From NCBI RefSeq assembly GCF_000154285.1, contig NZ_DS483476.1, forward strand, positions 1 to 64,000: DNA of 64,000 nucleotides, in the 5' to 3' direction. A program made the translations under genes and the position numbers. This stretch comes from Amedibacillus dolichus DSM 3991 (GTDB lineage Bacteria; Bacillota_I; Bacilli_A; Erysipelotrichales; Erysipelotrichaceae). Positions 51,624 through 59,899 of this stretch are shown piece by piece (positions within the stretch are counted from its first letter, which is position 1; the number at the start of each line of letters is the position of its first letter). Under the pieces are notes generated by a model. It was not told the DNA's origin, did not search any database, and saw only the letters and a program-made list of their open reading frames with translations.

Positions 51624-52469
51624 ATGCGTTTTAAACGAGTCTATGTAGAAATAACCAATACCTGTAATCTGCAATGCTCCTTTTGTATTCAAAATCAAAG
51701 GACACCGCAGGCTATGAGCATGGAGCAGTTTACCCATGTAATTCAGCAGATTGCCGGCTATACTCGTTATGTTTATTTGCATGTTTTAGGAGAACCCTTA
51801 TCCCACCCTTTGCTAGATGCTTTTTTAAGTGTGTGTGAGCAATATGGGCTCTATGTGAATCTTACGACCAATGGAACTTTATTAAAGGAAAAAGCGGAAA
51901 TCTTAACAAGGCATTCGATTCGTCAGCTGAATGTTTCCTTACATAGCTTTCCTCAGCATCGCCAAACGCATTATCTGCAAGATGTTTTTCAAGTCTGTGA
52001 GAAGTTGGCTGTACAGAATGTGTATATTAACTATCGTCTTTGGAGCTTAGGAAAGCAGGGAATGGATTCTTCGAATTTGCAGGTGTTGAAGCAGGTATTG
52101 CTACATTATGATAAAACATTGCAAGAGGAAGCAAAAAGATTGCAGCGGATTCCTTTGGCAGAGCATATTTCGCTGCATTTTGAAGAAGTTTTTAGCTGGC
52201 CGAGCTTAGCACAACCTTTTGTAAATGATAAAGGCAGATGCTTGGGAATGAAGGATATGTGTGCGGTTTTAAGCAATGGTGATGTTGTTCCATGTTGCTT
52301 GGATAGTAAGGGAGAATGTGTACTCGGAAATCTTTTTGAAAGCGATATGGAAGAAATCTTATCTTCTCCTCGTGCCAAAGCAATCGTTGATGGGTTTCAG
52401 CGTTTCCATATCGAAGAAGAGCTTTGTCGGCATTGCAGCTATCGCTTACGTTTCTATCGTTTATCATAG
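51624..52469 (+). CDS. Radical SAM protein with SPASM-like C-terminus
   Basis: A 281-aa protein. The radical SAM motif CNLQCSFC lies at about residues 14-21. The usual SAM-binding strand is VYLHVLGEPLSHP. The C-terminal half has Cys residues of an auxiliary cluster (CLGMKDMCAVLSNGDVVPCC, then CRHCSY), as in SPASM proteins that modify peptides or sugars. No precursor peptide is visible next to it, so the substrate is unknown. GGTGATTG precedes the ATG. It is followed after 38 bases by recG. Confidence 0.88.
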   Translation: MRFKRVYVEITNTCNLQCSFCIQNQRTPQAMSMEQFTHVIQQIAGYTRYVYLHVLGEPLSHPLLDAFLSVCEQYGLYVNLTTNGTLLKEKAEILTRHSIRQLNVSLHSFPQHRQTHYLQDVFQVCEKLAVQNVYINYRLWSLGKQGMDSSNLQVLKQVLLHYDKTLQEEAKRLQRIPLAEHISLHFEEVFSWPSLAQPFVNDKGRCLGMKDMCAVLSNGDVVPCCLDSKGECVLGNLFESDMEEILSSPRAKAIVDGFQRFHIEEELCRHCSYRLRFYRLS

Positions 52470-52507
52470 TGTGGTATAATAATATTTACGGAAAGTAGGG
52501 ATAGATT

Positions 52508-54516
52508 ATGGAACTTTCACGCTTACGTATATCGGAAAAGAAGCAGGCAGTCTTGCATACGATGAATGTCCATTGTGTGGAGGATCTTTTGACCTACTAT
52601 CCCTTTCGCTATGAAACGCTTACTGTCGTACCACGTGAGCAATGGCAGAAGGATATGAAAATTGTAATCGAAGCTACGATTGTAACAAAGGCCCGTGTGA
52701 TTCGTTTTTAAGGGGAAGCAAAGCGTTACAAATTTCAAGGTTGTATATCAAGATGAGGAGCTTCAGGTATCTGTTTTCAATCGGCCGTGGGTAAGTGCCT
52801 TTCCCGTTGGAAAAAAGGATTACATTGATTGGACGCTATGACGGTTCTTGTCGTATCACCGCTATGCAATATAACCAAAAGCCTCTTCAGGAGCAGTTGG
52901 GTATTCACCCTGTGTATAATTTAAAGGAAGGTATTACACAAAAAGAATTGGAAAAATACATCGACAAAGCGTATGCTTTGATGAAGGAAGCAATAACGGA
53001 TTTTATTCCTCCTTCCCTACGCCAAAAATATCGTTTGATAGAACGCTCTCAGGCATTGCTTTATATCCATCACCCCTATGATGAAAACAGTTTGAAGCAA
53101 AGTTTGCGGCATTTGAAATATGAAGAATTTTTAAAGTTTCAGCTTGCGATGCGCTGTATCAAGGATCAAGAAAGCAAGCTTGTTAAAGGGCAGGGAAAGC
53201 AGTTTGAACGTGAAGAGGTCATGCGCTTGAAGCATACGCTTGCCTTTGAGCTAAGCGAGGATCAGGAAAAGGTCATTGAGGAAATCATGGACGACTTGGC
53301 AAGTGAGAAGATCATGTATCGTTTGTTGCAGGGCGATGTCGGCTGTGGAAAAACGGTTGTGGCAGCGTTTGGTATGTATGCGTGTATCTTAGCTCATAAG
53401 CAGGCAGCTTTGATGGCACCAACCGAGATTTTGGCAAAGCAGCATACGGATAATCTACGTGCGATGTTTAAGGATATGGATATTGTAGTGGAGGGTTTGT
53501 ATGGCAGTTTGCCTGCACAGGATAAGGCAAGCATATTGGAGCGTTTGAAAACGAATGAAATTGATCTTTTGGTAGGTACGCATACATTGTTTCAAGAGCA
53601 GGTGGATTTTTATGATTTGGGAATGGTTGTTGCCGATGAGCAGCATCGCTTTGGAGTAGAACAGCGAAGAAGACTACTGGCAAAGGGAGATAAGGTAGAT
53701 TTTCTTTTGATGAGTGCTACTCCGATTCCAAGAACGCTTGCTTTATCTTTGTATGGAGATATGGAGGTTTCAAGCATTCATCAGCTGCCTAAGGGGAGAA
53801 TGCCGATTACGACCAAGCTGGTTGCTTCCAAGTCCATGGCTCCTATTTTAGAGGAAGTATTGATGTATATTGATGAAGGTAATCAGTGTTATGTGGTTTG
53901 TCCGGCAATTGAAAATAATGAAGATTATAAAATGCGTAATGTAATGGATATTTATAAGGGAATGCAGGCCTCAATAGGAAGAAAATATCGTATTGGTCTT
54001 TTGCATGGGCGTATGAGTGCACAGGAAAAGGATCAGGTCATGCGCGAATTTGTTGCAGGAACGCTTCAGATCTTAGTAACAACAACGGTTATTGAGGTTG
54101 GAGTTGATGTGAAAAATGCCAATATCATGATTATTTACGATGCGCATCGCTTCGGCCTATCGCAGATTCATCAGCTTCGTGGACGTGTGGGCAGAGGAGA
54201 TAAAGCGGGCTATTGTTATCTATTAAGTGATACGAAAGATATGGAAAGCAAGAAGCGCTTGCAGGCATGTGAAAAGACAAATGATGGGTTTGAGCTTGCG
54301 CGCATTGATTTGGAATTGCGCGGTCCGGGAGATATTTTAGGAACCAGACAAAGTGGTGTACCTGGCTTTATCTTAGGAGATGTGATACAAGATGCTAATA
54401 TTTTAGAGGTTGCCAGAGAAGATGCCTGTGCTATTTTAAAGAATATCGAATGTGAGGAATATGCACCAATACGAGCATATATACAAGAATTGAAAACAGC
54501 GACAAGGCTGGATTAG
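52508..54516 (+). pseudogene. recG: ATP-dependent DNA helicase RecG, broken by two frameshifts
   Basis: Read through two +1 shifts, this is a 668-codon RecG, close to the usual 680. The N-terminal wedge part ends in a premature stop at 52709-52711, where removing one T from the T5 run (52705-52709) restores RVIRFKGKQSV. The frame shifts again at about 52811-52818 (A6GG run), after which ITLIGRYDG resumes. The helicase core is intact: GDVGCGKTV (Walker A), ADEQHRFG (DExH), SATPIPRT, TTTVIEVGVDV and QLRGRVGRG. RecG remodels stalled forks and recombination intermediates. Either the gene is dead or the two homopolymer indels are sequencing errors. Confidence 0.88.
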
Positions 54517-54533
54517 CGGAAAGGAGCTTTTTT

Positions 54534-55217
54534 ATGGATACAATATTTGAATGGCTGAAACAAAGAGGAATACAAATTGAGAATAAGGAGCGTATGGTAG
54601 AGGCATTGACACATTCATCTTATGTCAATGAACATAAAGCCAGTAAGCATGATAATGAGCGTTTGGAATTTATGGGTGATGCGGTGTTACAGCTTTGGTC
54701 TACAAGAAAACTATTTCATTTAACCCCTGCTTTGAGTGAGGGACAAATGACGACTTTACGTGCTCAGTTAGTTTGCGAGGAAGCTTTGGCTGCATACAAT
54801 CGTACACTTGGCTGGGGAAAGTATTTGCTGCTTGGTGTTGGAGAGGAGAAAACCGGTGGACGTAATCGGGATTCTCTTTTGGCGGATATGTTTGAAGCTG
54901 TATTGGGAGCCATTTATCTTGATCAGGGAATGGAGGCTGTGGATATCATTTTAGAGAGTGTGCTGACACCGGCTATTACACAGCCGAAAAGTGAGAGTGT
55001 CATAGATTATAAGACCAAATTACAGGAATATATCCAAGCCGATACACGAAAAAATGTACATTATGAATTGGTGAGTACGAGTGGACCAAGCAATGCTCCG
55101 ATTTTTGAGGTAATTGTTAAACTAGAGGATATCATCATGGGCAAGGGGGTCGGTAATTCTAAGAAACGAGCAGAGCAAATGGCGGCGAAGGACGCATTTG
55201 AAAAGATGGCAAAGTAG
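54534..55217 (+). CDS. rnc: Ribonuclease III
   Basis: A 227-aa double-strand-specific RNase for rRNA and mRNA processing. The catalytic signature NERLEFMGDAVLQL is at about 41-54, a second acidic site is DMFEAVLGAIYLD and a dsRBD covers about 158-227 (DYKTKLQEYIQ, then GVGNSKKRAEQMAAKDA). Length is standard. AAAGGAGC precedes the ATG, 17 bases after recG. Confidence 0.96.
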   Translation: MDTIFEWLKQRGIQIENKERMVEALTHSSYVNEHKASKHDNERLEFMGDAVLQLWSTRKLFHLTPALSEGQMTTLRAQLVCEEALAAYNRTLGWGKYLLLGVGEEKTGGRNRDSLLADMFEAVLGAIYLDQGMEAVDIILESVLTPAITQPKSESVIDYKTKLQEYIQADTRKNVHYELVSTSGPSNAPIFEVIVKLEDIIMGKGVGNSKKRAEQMAAKDAFEKMAK

Positions 55218-55226
55218 GTGGGTCCT

Positions 55227-56450
55227 ATGAAAATATACGATTTCGATACGCCTATCAACCGCAAAAATACACAATGTATCAAATGGGATCAAAGCTTTGA
55301 AAGCACAGTGGATACACAATATCCACTGTGGGTTGCGGATATGGATTTTGCATGCTGTGATGCGATTGTCGAGGCTTTGAAAAAGCGTGTGGAGCAGCAA
55401 ATTTATGGTTATAACACCGGCTTTGATGCACAATATCGTCAAGTGGTTTGCGATTGGTTTGCACGTCGCTTTGATTGGAAAATCAATCCTAGCGATATTT
55501 TCTATGCTGGCGGAGTGGTACCGGCAATTGCCTATTTAATTGAAATTTTAAGTGTCGAGGGTGATGGTATTGTCATTCAAACACCGGTCTATTATCCGTT
55601 TCGTAAGAAGATCGAAGCAACGAAACGAAAGGTTGTGGAGAATCCCTTACAAAATGAAAACGGCTATTATACGATGAATTTTGAGGAATTGGATCATTTG
55701 TTAGGAAGAGATGATGTGAAGGGTATGATTTTATGTTCTCCACATAATCCGGTAGGTCGGGTTTGGAAACAGGAAGAGCTAAGCATGGTTTTAAAGCTCA
55801 TCAAGAAGCATCAAAAATGGATCATTTCCGATGAAATTCATGGGGATTTGATTCGCCATCATCATCGACAGCTTCCACTTGCTAAGTTGGGAGCGGATAT
55901 GTGTGATCAGATCATTACATGTACGGCACCTAGTAAAAGCTTTAATTTGGCGGGTTTACAAAACAGCAATATCATTATTTCAAACAAAGAATATCAACAA
56001 CGCTGGAAAAAGTATGTATTGCAACGCTTATCCTTAAGCGGACCAAATAGCTTTGCTTTAAGTGCTACGATGGCAGCCTATACTCAAGGTGAGGAATGGC
56101 TGAATCAGCTCAATGCGTATTTAGATACGACGATTGTTGAGGTAACCTCCTATTTGAAGAAACAGCTTCCTAAGGCGATTGTTTCTCCCTGTGAGGGAAC
56201 GTATTTGTTATGGGTAGATGTACGTGGCTATTGTAAGGATCAAGAAAGATTGGAGAAGGCAATGCTTCAAGCCGGTCTGATTCTTGATGAGGGCTATTTG
56301 TTTGGAATAGCAGGAAGTGGCTTTGAGCGTATCAATGTAGCTTGTCCAAGAGCCTTTTTGATGGAAGCCATGGAACGTTTTGTTGCGGTTGTTAAGTCCT
56401 TGGATATTGACAGCAATAAGAGAAATCGTTATGATTATGGGGTTTGTTAA
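55227..56450 (+). CDS. MalY/PatB-type pyridoxal-phosphate C-S lyase or aminotransferase
   Basis: A 407-aa fold-type I PLP enzyme, most like PatB/MalY cystathionine beta-lyases, which release homocysteine or sulfide from cystathionine or cysteine. Motifs: YPLWVADMDFACCDAI at the start (typical of MalY), YGYNTGF, LCSPHNPVGRVW, ISDEIHGDLI and the PLP lysine in APSKSFNLAGL. The ATG at 55227 follows AGGTGGG; GTG at 55218 is less likely. It begins 9 bases after rnc. Substrate could also be an amino acid transamination. Confidence 0.9.
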   Translation: MKIYDFDTPINRKNTQCIKWDQSFESTVDTQYPLWVADMDFACCDAIVEALKKRVEQQIYGYNTGFDAQYRQVVCDWFARRFDWKINPSDIFYAGGVVPAIAYLIEILSVEGDGIVIQTPVYYPFRKKIEATKRKVVENPLQNENGYYTMNFEELDHLLGRDDVKGMILCSPHNPVGRVWKQEELSMVLKLIKKHQKWIISDEIHGDLIRHHHRQLPLAKLGADMCDQIITCTAPSKSFNLAGLQNSNIIISNKEYQQRWKKYVLQRLSLSGPNSFALSATMAAYTQGEEWLNQLNAYLDTTIVEVTSYLKKQLPKAIVSPCEGTYLLWVDVRGYCKDQERLEKAMLQAGLILDEGYLFGIAGSGFERINVACPRAFLMEAMERFVAVVKSLDIDSNKRNRYDYGVC

Positions 56451-56467
56451 AGAAAAGGAATGATGTT

Positions 56468-57427
56468 ATGTTGTATTTAGAATACATAGTATTGGCAGCA
56501 ATGGTAGTTTTCTTTTCCGTACGTCTGTCCTATTATGTTGATTGTCTTGATAAAAAGACAAATTTATCCGGGGCCTTTATCGGTGGTGTCATGCTGGCTG
56601 CGGTTACTTCCCTGCCGGAGCTGTTTACGTCCTTAACGGCGGTATTAGCTTTGAATCAGCCAAATCTTGTACAGGGAAATGTACTTGGCAGCAACATTTT
56701 TAATCTATGTGTTATTGCCGGTCTGTTGTTGTTTACAAGCAAGCGCTATGTATCGGCACCCCTTTCCAAATCTCATGCTTCAACGCTTTGGTATGGTATC
56801 GTCATGTATGGATTGGTATTTGCGGCAATTATGTTTCCCATCGAAGTCGGCTTTGGCTTCCTTAAGGTGAATTTGATGTCAATTCTTATTTTGGTGGTCT
56901 ATGCGATCAATGTGAAGTTTATGGGCAATGATGATTCTTTGCAAAGTGATGAGAATGATGTGTATATCGCATTGTCTGTAAAGCAGATCGTATTACGTTT
57001 TTTAGCATATAGTGTAGCACTTGTTGCGGTTAGTATTCTGCTTACGACCGTAACGGATAAGATTGCCGATGAGCTACAGCTTGGAGCTACGGTAGCCGGA
57101 GCGATTTTCTTAGGGGTAGCTACTAGCTTGCCGGAATTAAGTGCCTCTATCAATTTGGTACGAATCGGTAACTTCAATGCTTCTTGGGGAAATATCGTCG
57201 GCAGCAATCTCTTTAATTTCATTATTTTATGCTTTGCCGATGTGTTGTTTACCAAGGGTGGTATTTATATCAATGAGCCACAGGTTTTAAATCTGTTAGG
57301 CTTCGGTGTATTCTCTATGCTGGCAACCTTGGGAGTTATCTATTTTAAAAAGAAACGTGGCATTGTGTTATTGTGCAGTGTGTTGATTTTAGCTTCTTAT
57401 GTTACAAGTATTGTTTTATCCATGTAA
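56468..57427 (+). CDS. Na+/Ca2+ exchanger (CaCA family)
   Basis: A 319-aa membrane protein with two inverted halves of five helices. Each has the CaCA alpha-repeat: TSLPELFTSL then QGNVLGSNIFNLCVI in the first, and TSLPELSASI then WGNIVGSNLFNFIIL in the second. The ion-coordinating Glu and Asn residues are therefore in place. It exchanges Ca2+ against Na+ or K+. The ATG at 56468 follows AAAGGA. It lies after the lyase gene with a 17-base gap, so both may be in one transcript. Confidence 0.93.
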   Translation: MLYLEYIVLAAMVVFFSVRLSYYVDCLDKKTNLSGAFIGGVMLAAVTSLPELFTSLTAVLALNQPNLVQGNVLGSNIFNLCVIAGLLLFTSKRYVSAPLSKSHASTLWYGIVMYGLVFAAIMFPIEVGFGFLKVNLMSILILVVYAINVKFMGNDDSLQSDENDVYIALSVKQIVLRFLAYSVALVAVSILLTTVTDKIADELQLGATVAGAIFLGVATSLPELSASINLVRIGNFNASWGNIVGSNLFNFIILCFADVLFTKGGIYINEPQVLNLLGFGVFSMLATLGVIYFKKKRGIVLLCSVLILASYVTSIVLSM

Positions 57428-57434
57428 TGAAATT

Positions 57435-57467
57435 GCTTAGTGGATTTTCCATTAAGCTTTTCTTTTA
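57435..57467. terminator. Terminator between the exchanger and the secreted-protein gene
   Basis: GCTTAGTGG/CCATTAAGC stem (one G-T pair) followed by TTTTTCTTTT. Confidence 0.75.
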
Positions 57468-57482
57468 CCCAAAAGAGAAATG

Positions 57483-58085
57483 TTACTTATGCTTTAACGG
57501 TTGAAATGTTGCCTCCATGGGAAGGGTGAGATCGTCTAGTTGAATTTGATTTACATAAAAATATGTCAGCTTTATTTTTTTTCCTTTAAACAGCTTATAA
57601 TAATGGTAGTAATTGGAAAGGGATAAATCGCTGTCTACATAGCTGTTGTATCTTAAAAGAAATTTAATGTTCATTTTCTTGAGCAGCTTAGAGAAATAAG
57701 AGGTAATGTCTTTTAAATTGTAAAAATCAACATTTTGATAAGGAACTTTTAGATCCTTTGCAAGTCGATCCAAATGCAGATATAGTGTATTGTCGCAAGT
57801 GGGCAGTGAAAAAAACGCTTCTACGCTATTTCTGGCACATGCGATATCCTCTAAAAGATTTAATTGTTTTAGAGTGCTTGGTTCATTTTGACAGCGGATA
57901 GGAAGGAGCATATCGGTTGGAATAAAGCGAATTTCCATCTGCTTATCGTTCTTTGTTTGAACATGAAGGACAAAAGGCAGCTGCTTGCTGGCAATAAAAA
58001 TACTTTTGTTTTCTTGTTTGGCTTGCAGCGGCAATAGAAAGGTAAACAGCAGTAGAAGCAAAAGCAAACTTTTTTTAATACGCAT
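57483..58085 (-). CDS. Secreted protein of unknown function, 200 aa
   Basis: A signal peptide with a Leu-rich core (about residues 3-23, KKSLLLLLLLFTFLLPLQA) is followed by a soluble domain with beta strands and four Cys residues (RCQNEPSTL, EDIACARNS, LPTCDNTLY). No family could be named. The ATG at 58085 or 58088 follows GAGGTG; the longer frame to 58160 is unsupported. It stands alone on the minus strand between two terminators. Confidence 0.75.
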   Translation of the reverse strand: MRIKKSLLLLLLLFTFLLPLQAKQENKSIFIASKQLPFVLHVQTKNDKQMEIRFIPTDMLLPIRCQNEPSTLKQLNLLEDIACARNSVEAFFSLPTCDNTLYLHLDRLAKDLKVPYQNVDFYNLKDITSYFSKLLKKMNIKFLLRYNSYVDSDLSLSNYYHYYKLFKGKKIKLTYFYVNQIQLDDLTLPMEATFQPLKHK

Positions 58086-58226
58086 CATATACACCTCTTT
58101 GTTGCTAGGATATGCATTTGAAAAGCGATTCATGTACGAAAAAGTATTCACAGCTGACAATCAGGGAGGCAAATCTTCTGAAATTTATTTATAGATATGC
58201 TAAAATATTTATAAAGGAGGCAGATG

Positions 58227-58433
58227 ATGAAAACGATACTTCATGTAAAAGGAATGATGTGTGCGAATTGTGAGCGTCGTGTTGCACAAGCGCTGAAGGA
58301 GGCTGTCGGTGTGTTGCAGGTTGAGGCCAGTGCAGCGAAAGGACAGGTATGTGTGGAATACGATGAAGCAAGCATCAATGAAAAGCAGCTTCAAGCGATA
58401 ATTGAAGAGGTTGGCTATGAGGTTGTCGAATAG
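58227..58433 (+). CDS. Heavy-metal-associated (CopZ-like) domain protein
   Basis: A 68-aa single HMA domain with the metal site MMCANC near residues 10-15 and the ferredoxin-like fold pattern (LHVKGM, VGVLQVEASAAKGQVCVEYD, then IEEVGYEV). It resembles a copper chaperone, but no Cu-ATPase lies beside it. A third Cys (QVCVEY) is present. Two ATG codons follow AAAGGAGG; 58227 has the better spacing. A terminator follows. Confidence 0.9.
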   Translation: MKTILHVKGMMCANCERRVAQALKEAVGVLQVEASAAKGQVCVEYDEASINEKQLQAIIEEVGYEVVE

Positions 58434-58454
58434 GGTGTGTAAGGCACCCTTTTC
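58433..58454 (+). terminator. Terminator of the HMA gene
   Basis: GGGTG/CACCC stem followed by TTTTCATTTG. Confidence 0.6.
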
Positions 58455-58459
58455 ATTTG

Positions 58460-58476
58460 TTTAGAAATTGTTAAGA
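58460..58476 (+). promoter_or_regulatory. Direct-repeat box upstream of the VTT/two-component operon
   Basis: TTTAGA and TTAAGA, 11 bases apart start to start, in the 22-base block TGTTTAGAAATTG-TTAAGATTT. The same block occurs at 61980-62001 in front of the metallophosphoesterase gene with one mismatch. The 11-bp spacing suits an OmpR-family response regulator, and such a gene follows. Confidence 0.65.
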
Positions 58477-58555
58477 TTTATATACATTTATCCTTTATAA
58501 ATATCCTTTATTCTAATAATAGAGGTGATAGCTATGACATACAAGGCATCAAAAT

Positions 58556-59116
58556 ATGCAACGATCGGCGGAACTGTTATTTTTATGTTTTTTGGTTTTT
58601 TATCTTATTCAAAGTGGTTGTATCAGTGATCCGCAAAAAATGAAGCTGTTACTTTCCGATTATGGTGTTTTTGCACCATTGGTATTTTTATTGTTACAGA
58701 TCGTACAGGTCGTTATTCCGATTATTCCCGGAGGTATGAGCAGCGGTATCGGTGTGCTTTTATTTGGTTCGTTTTGGGGCTTTGTTTATAATTATGTCGG
58801 TTCCTTGATCGGATCGGTTATTGCTTTTCTATTGGTTCGAAAATACGGGAGGCAGTTTATTTTAAAATTTGCCAGTCAGCAAACTTTTGATAAATACATC
58901 GGTTGGTTGGATAAAGGGAAACGCTTTGATAAACTGTTTGCGATTGCAATTTTTGTTCCCGGTTTACCGGACGATATCATTTGTATGATTGCCGGATTAA
59001 CGAAAATCAGCTTTCAAAAATATGTTTGGATCAATGTTCTTTGCAAACCTTTTGGTCTGTTGGCGTATTCTTGGGGCGTGAAGGAATTGATTACGTATCT
59101 TGCAGCTGTACTTTAA
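58556..59116 (+). CDS. VTT-domain (TVP38/TMEM64) membrane protein, start uncertain or frameshifted
   Basis: A 186-aa membrane protein with the TVP38/DedA-like pattern: PLVFLLLQIVQVVIPIIPGGMSS, a GFVYNYVGSLIGSVIAF re-entrant pair, and FVPGLPDDIICMIAGLTKIS. Such proteins handle lipid movement or membrane stress. The start used has a weak AAGG upstream. A better start is the ATG at 58534 behind GAGGTGA, but that frame stops at about 58630; removing one T from the T6 run near 58594-58600 would join it to this frame. The next genes are the two-component pair, likely in one operon. Confidence 0.82.
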   Translation: MQRSAELLFLCFLVFYLIQSGCISDPQKMKLLLSDYGVFAPLVFLLLQIVQVVIPIIPGGMSSGIGVLLFGSFWGFVYNYVGSLIGSVIAFLLVRKYGRQFILKFASQQTFDKYIGWLDKGKRFDKLFAIAIFVPGLPDDIICMIAGLTKISFQKYVWINVLCKPFGLLAYSWGVKELITYLAAVL

Positions 59117-59183
59117 CGATGGTTGCATTTGATAGAAATTCGTAAGATAATAAGACTTACATAAAATGGGGAGGCATGTATGT

Positions 59184-59891
59184 ATGGAATATAATATATT
59201 GATCGTAGAAGATGAAGTGGGAATACGCGAAACGATTTCGGTGTTTATGAAAAATCAAGGCTATCATGTCTATGTTGCTGAAAATGGAATGGCAGGACTT
59301 GAGTTGTTACAAAAGGAAGATATTCATTTAGCAATCGTGGATATCATGATGCCGGTCATGGACGGTATCACGATGACGATGAAGCTGCGTGAAAACTATG
59401 ATATACCGGTTATTTTCTTGAGTGCCAAATCGGAGGATATAGATAAGATTACCGGCTTGAATGTGGGGGCAGATGATTATGTTACAAAGCCCTTTGAGCC
59501 TATGGAATTGATTGCCAGGGTAAATTCCAATCTTCGAAGATATCAACAGATATTACGTTTGAAGCAAGGGAAAAAGGAAGAGGAACAAGGTGTGCTGTTA
59601 CAAGTTGGAGATCTTATGCTTAATCAAGAAACCAAAGAGGTATCGATTCGTAAAAAGAGTGTGCATCTGACCTCTAAGGAATTTAAAATCCTGGAGCTGC
59701 TTATGGGGCAGCCGGGACGGATTTTTTCTGCTGAACAGATTTATGAGAATGTTTGGGAGGAGGAAGCGGTCAATACCGATACGATCATGGTGCATATTCG
59801 TAAGCTGAGAAAGAAGATTGAAGCCGATCCACGCAACCCCGAATATATTAAGGTTGTTTGGGGAATCGGATATAAAATTGAGAAAATGTAG
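59184..59891 (+). CDS. OmpR-family response regulator
   Basis: A 235-aa regulator with a receiver domain (1-120; phosphorylated Asp 53 in IVDIMMPVMDG, the Ser of FLSAKS and the Lys of TKPFEP) and an OmpR/PhoB winged-helix domain (about 140-235; LTSKEFKILELLM, then TVNTD-like and VWGIGYKI). GGGGAGG precedes the ATG at 59184. It is followed after 8 bases by its kinase. Binding to the two 11-bp-spaced direct repeats in this window is proposed. Confidence 0.95.
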   Translation: MEYNILIVEDEVGIRETISVFMKNQGYHVYVAENGMAGLELLQKEDIHLAIVDIMMPVMDGITMTMKLRENYDIPVIFLSAKSEDIDKITGLNVGADDYVTKPFEPMELIARVNSNLRRYQQILRLKQGKKEEEQGVLLQVGDLMLNQETKEVSIRKKSVHLTSKEFKILELLMGQPGRIFSAEQIYENVWEEEAVNTDTIMVHIRKLRKKIEADPRNPEYIKVVWGIGYKIEKM

Positions 59892-59899
59892 GTGATAAG

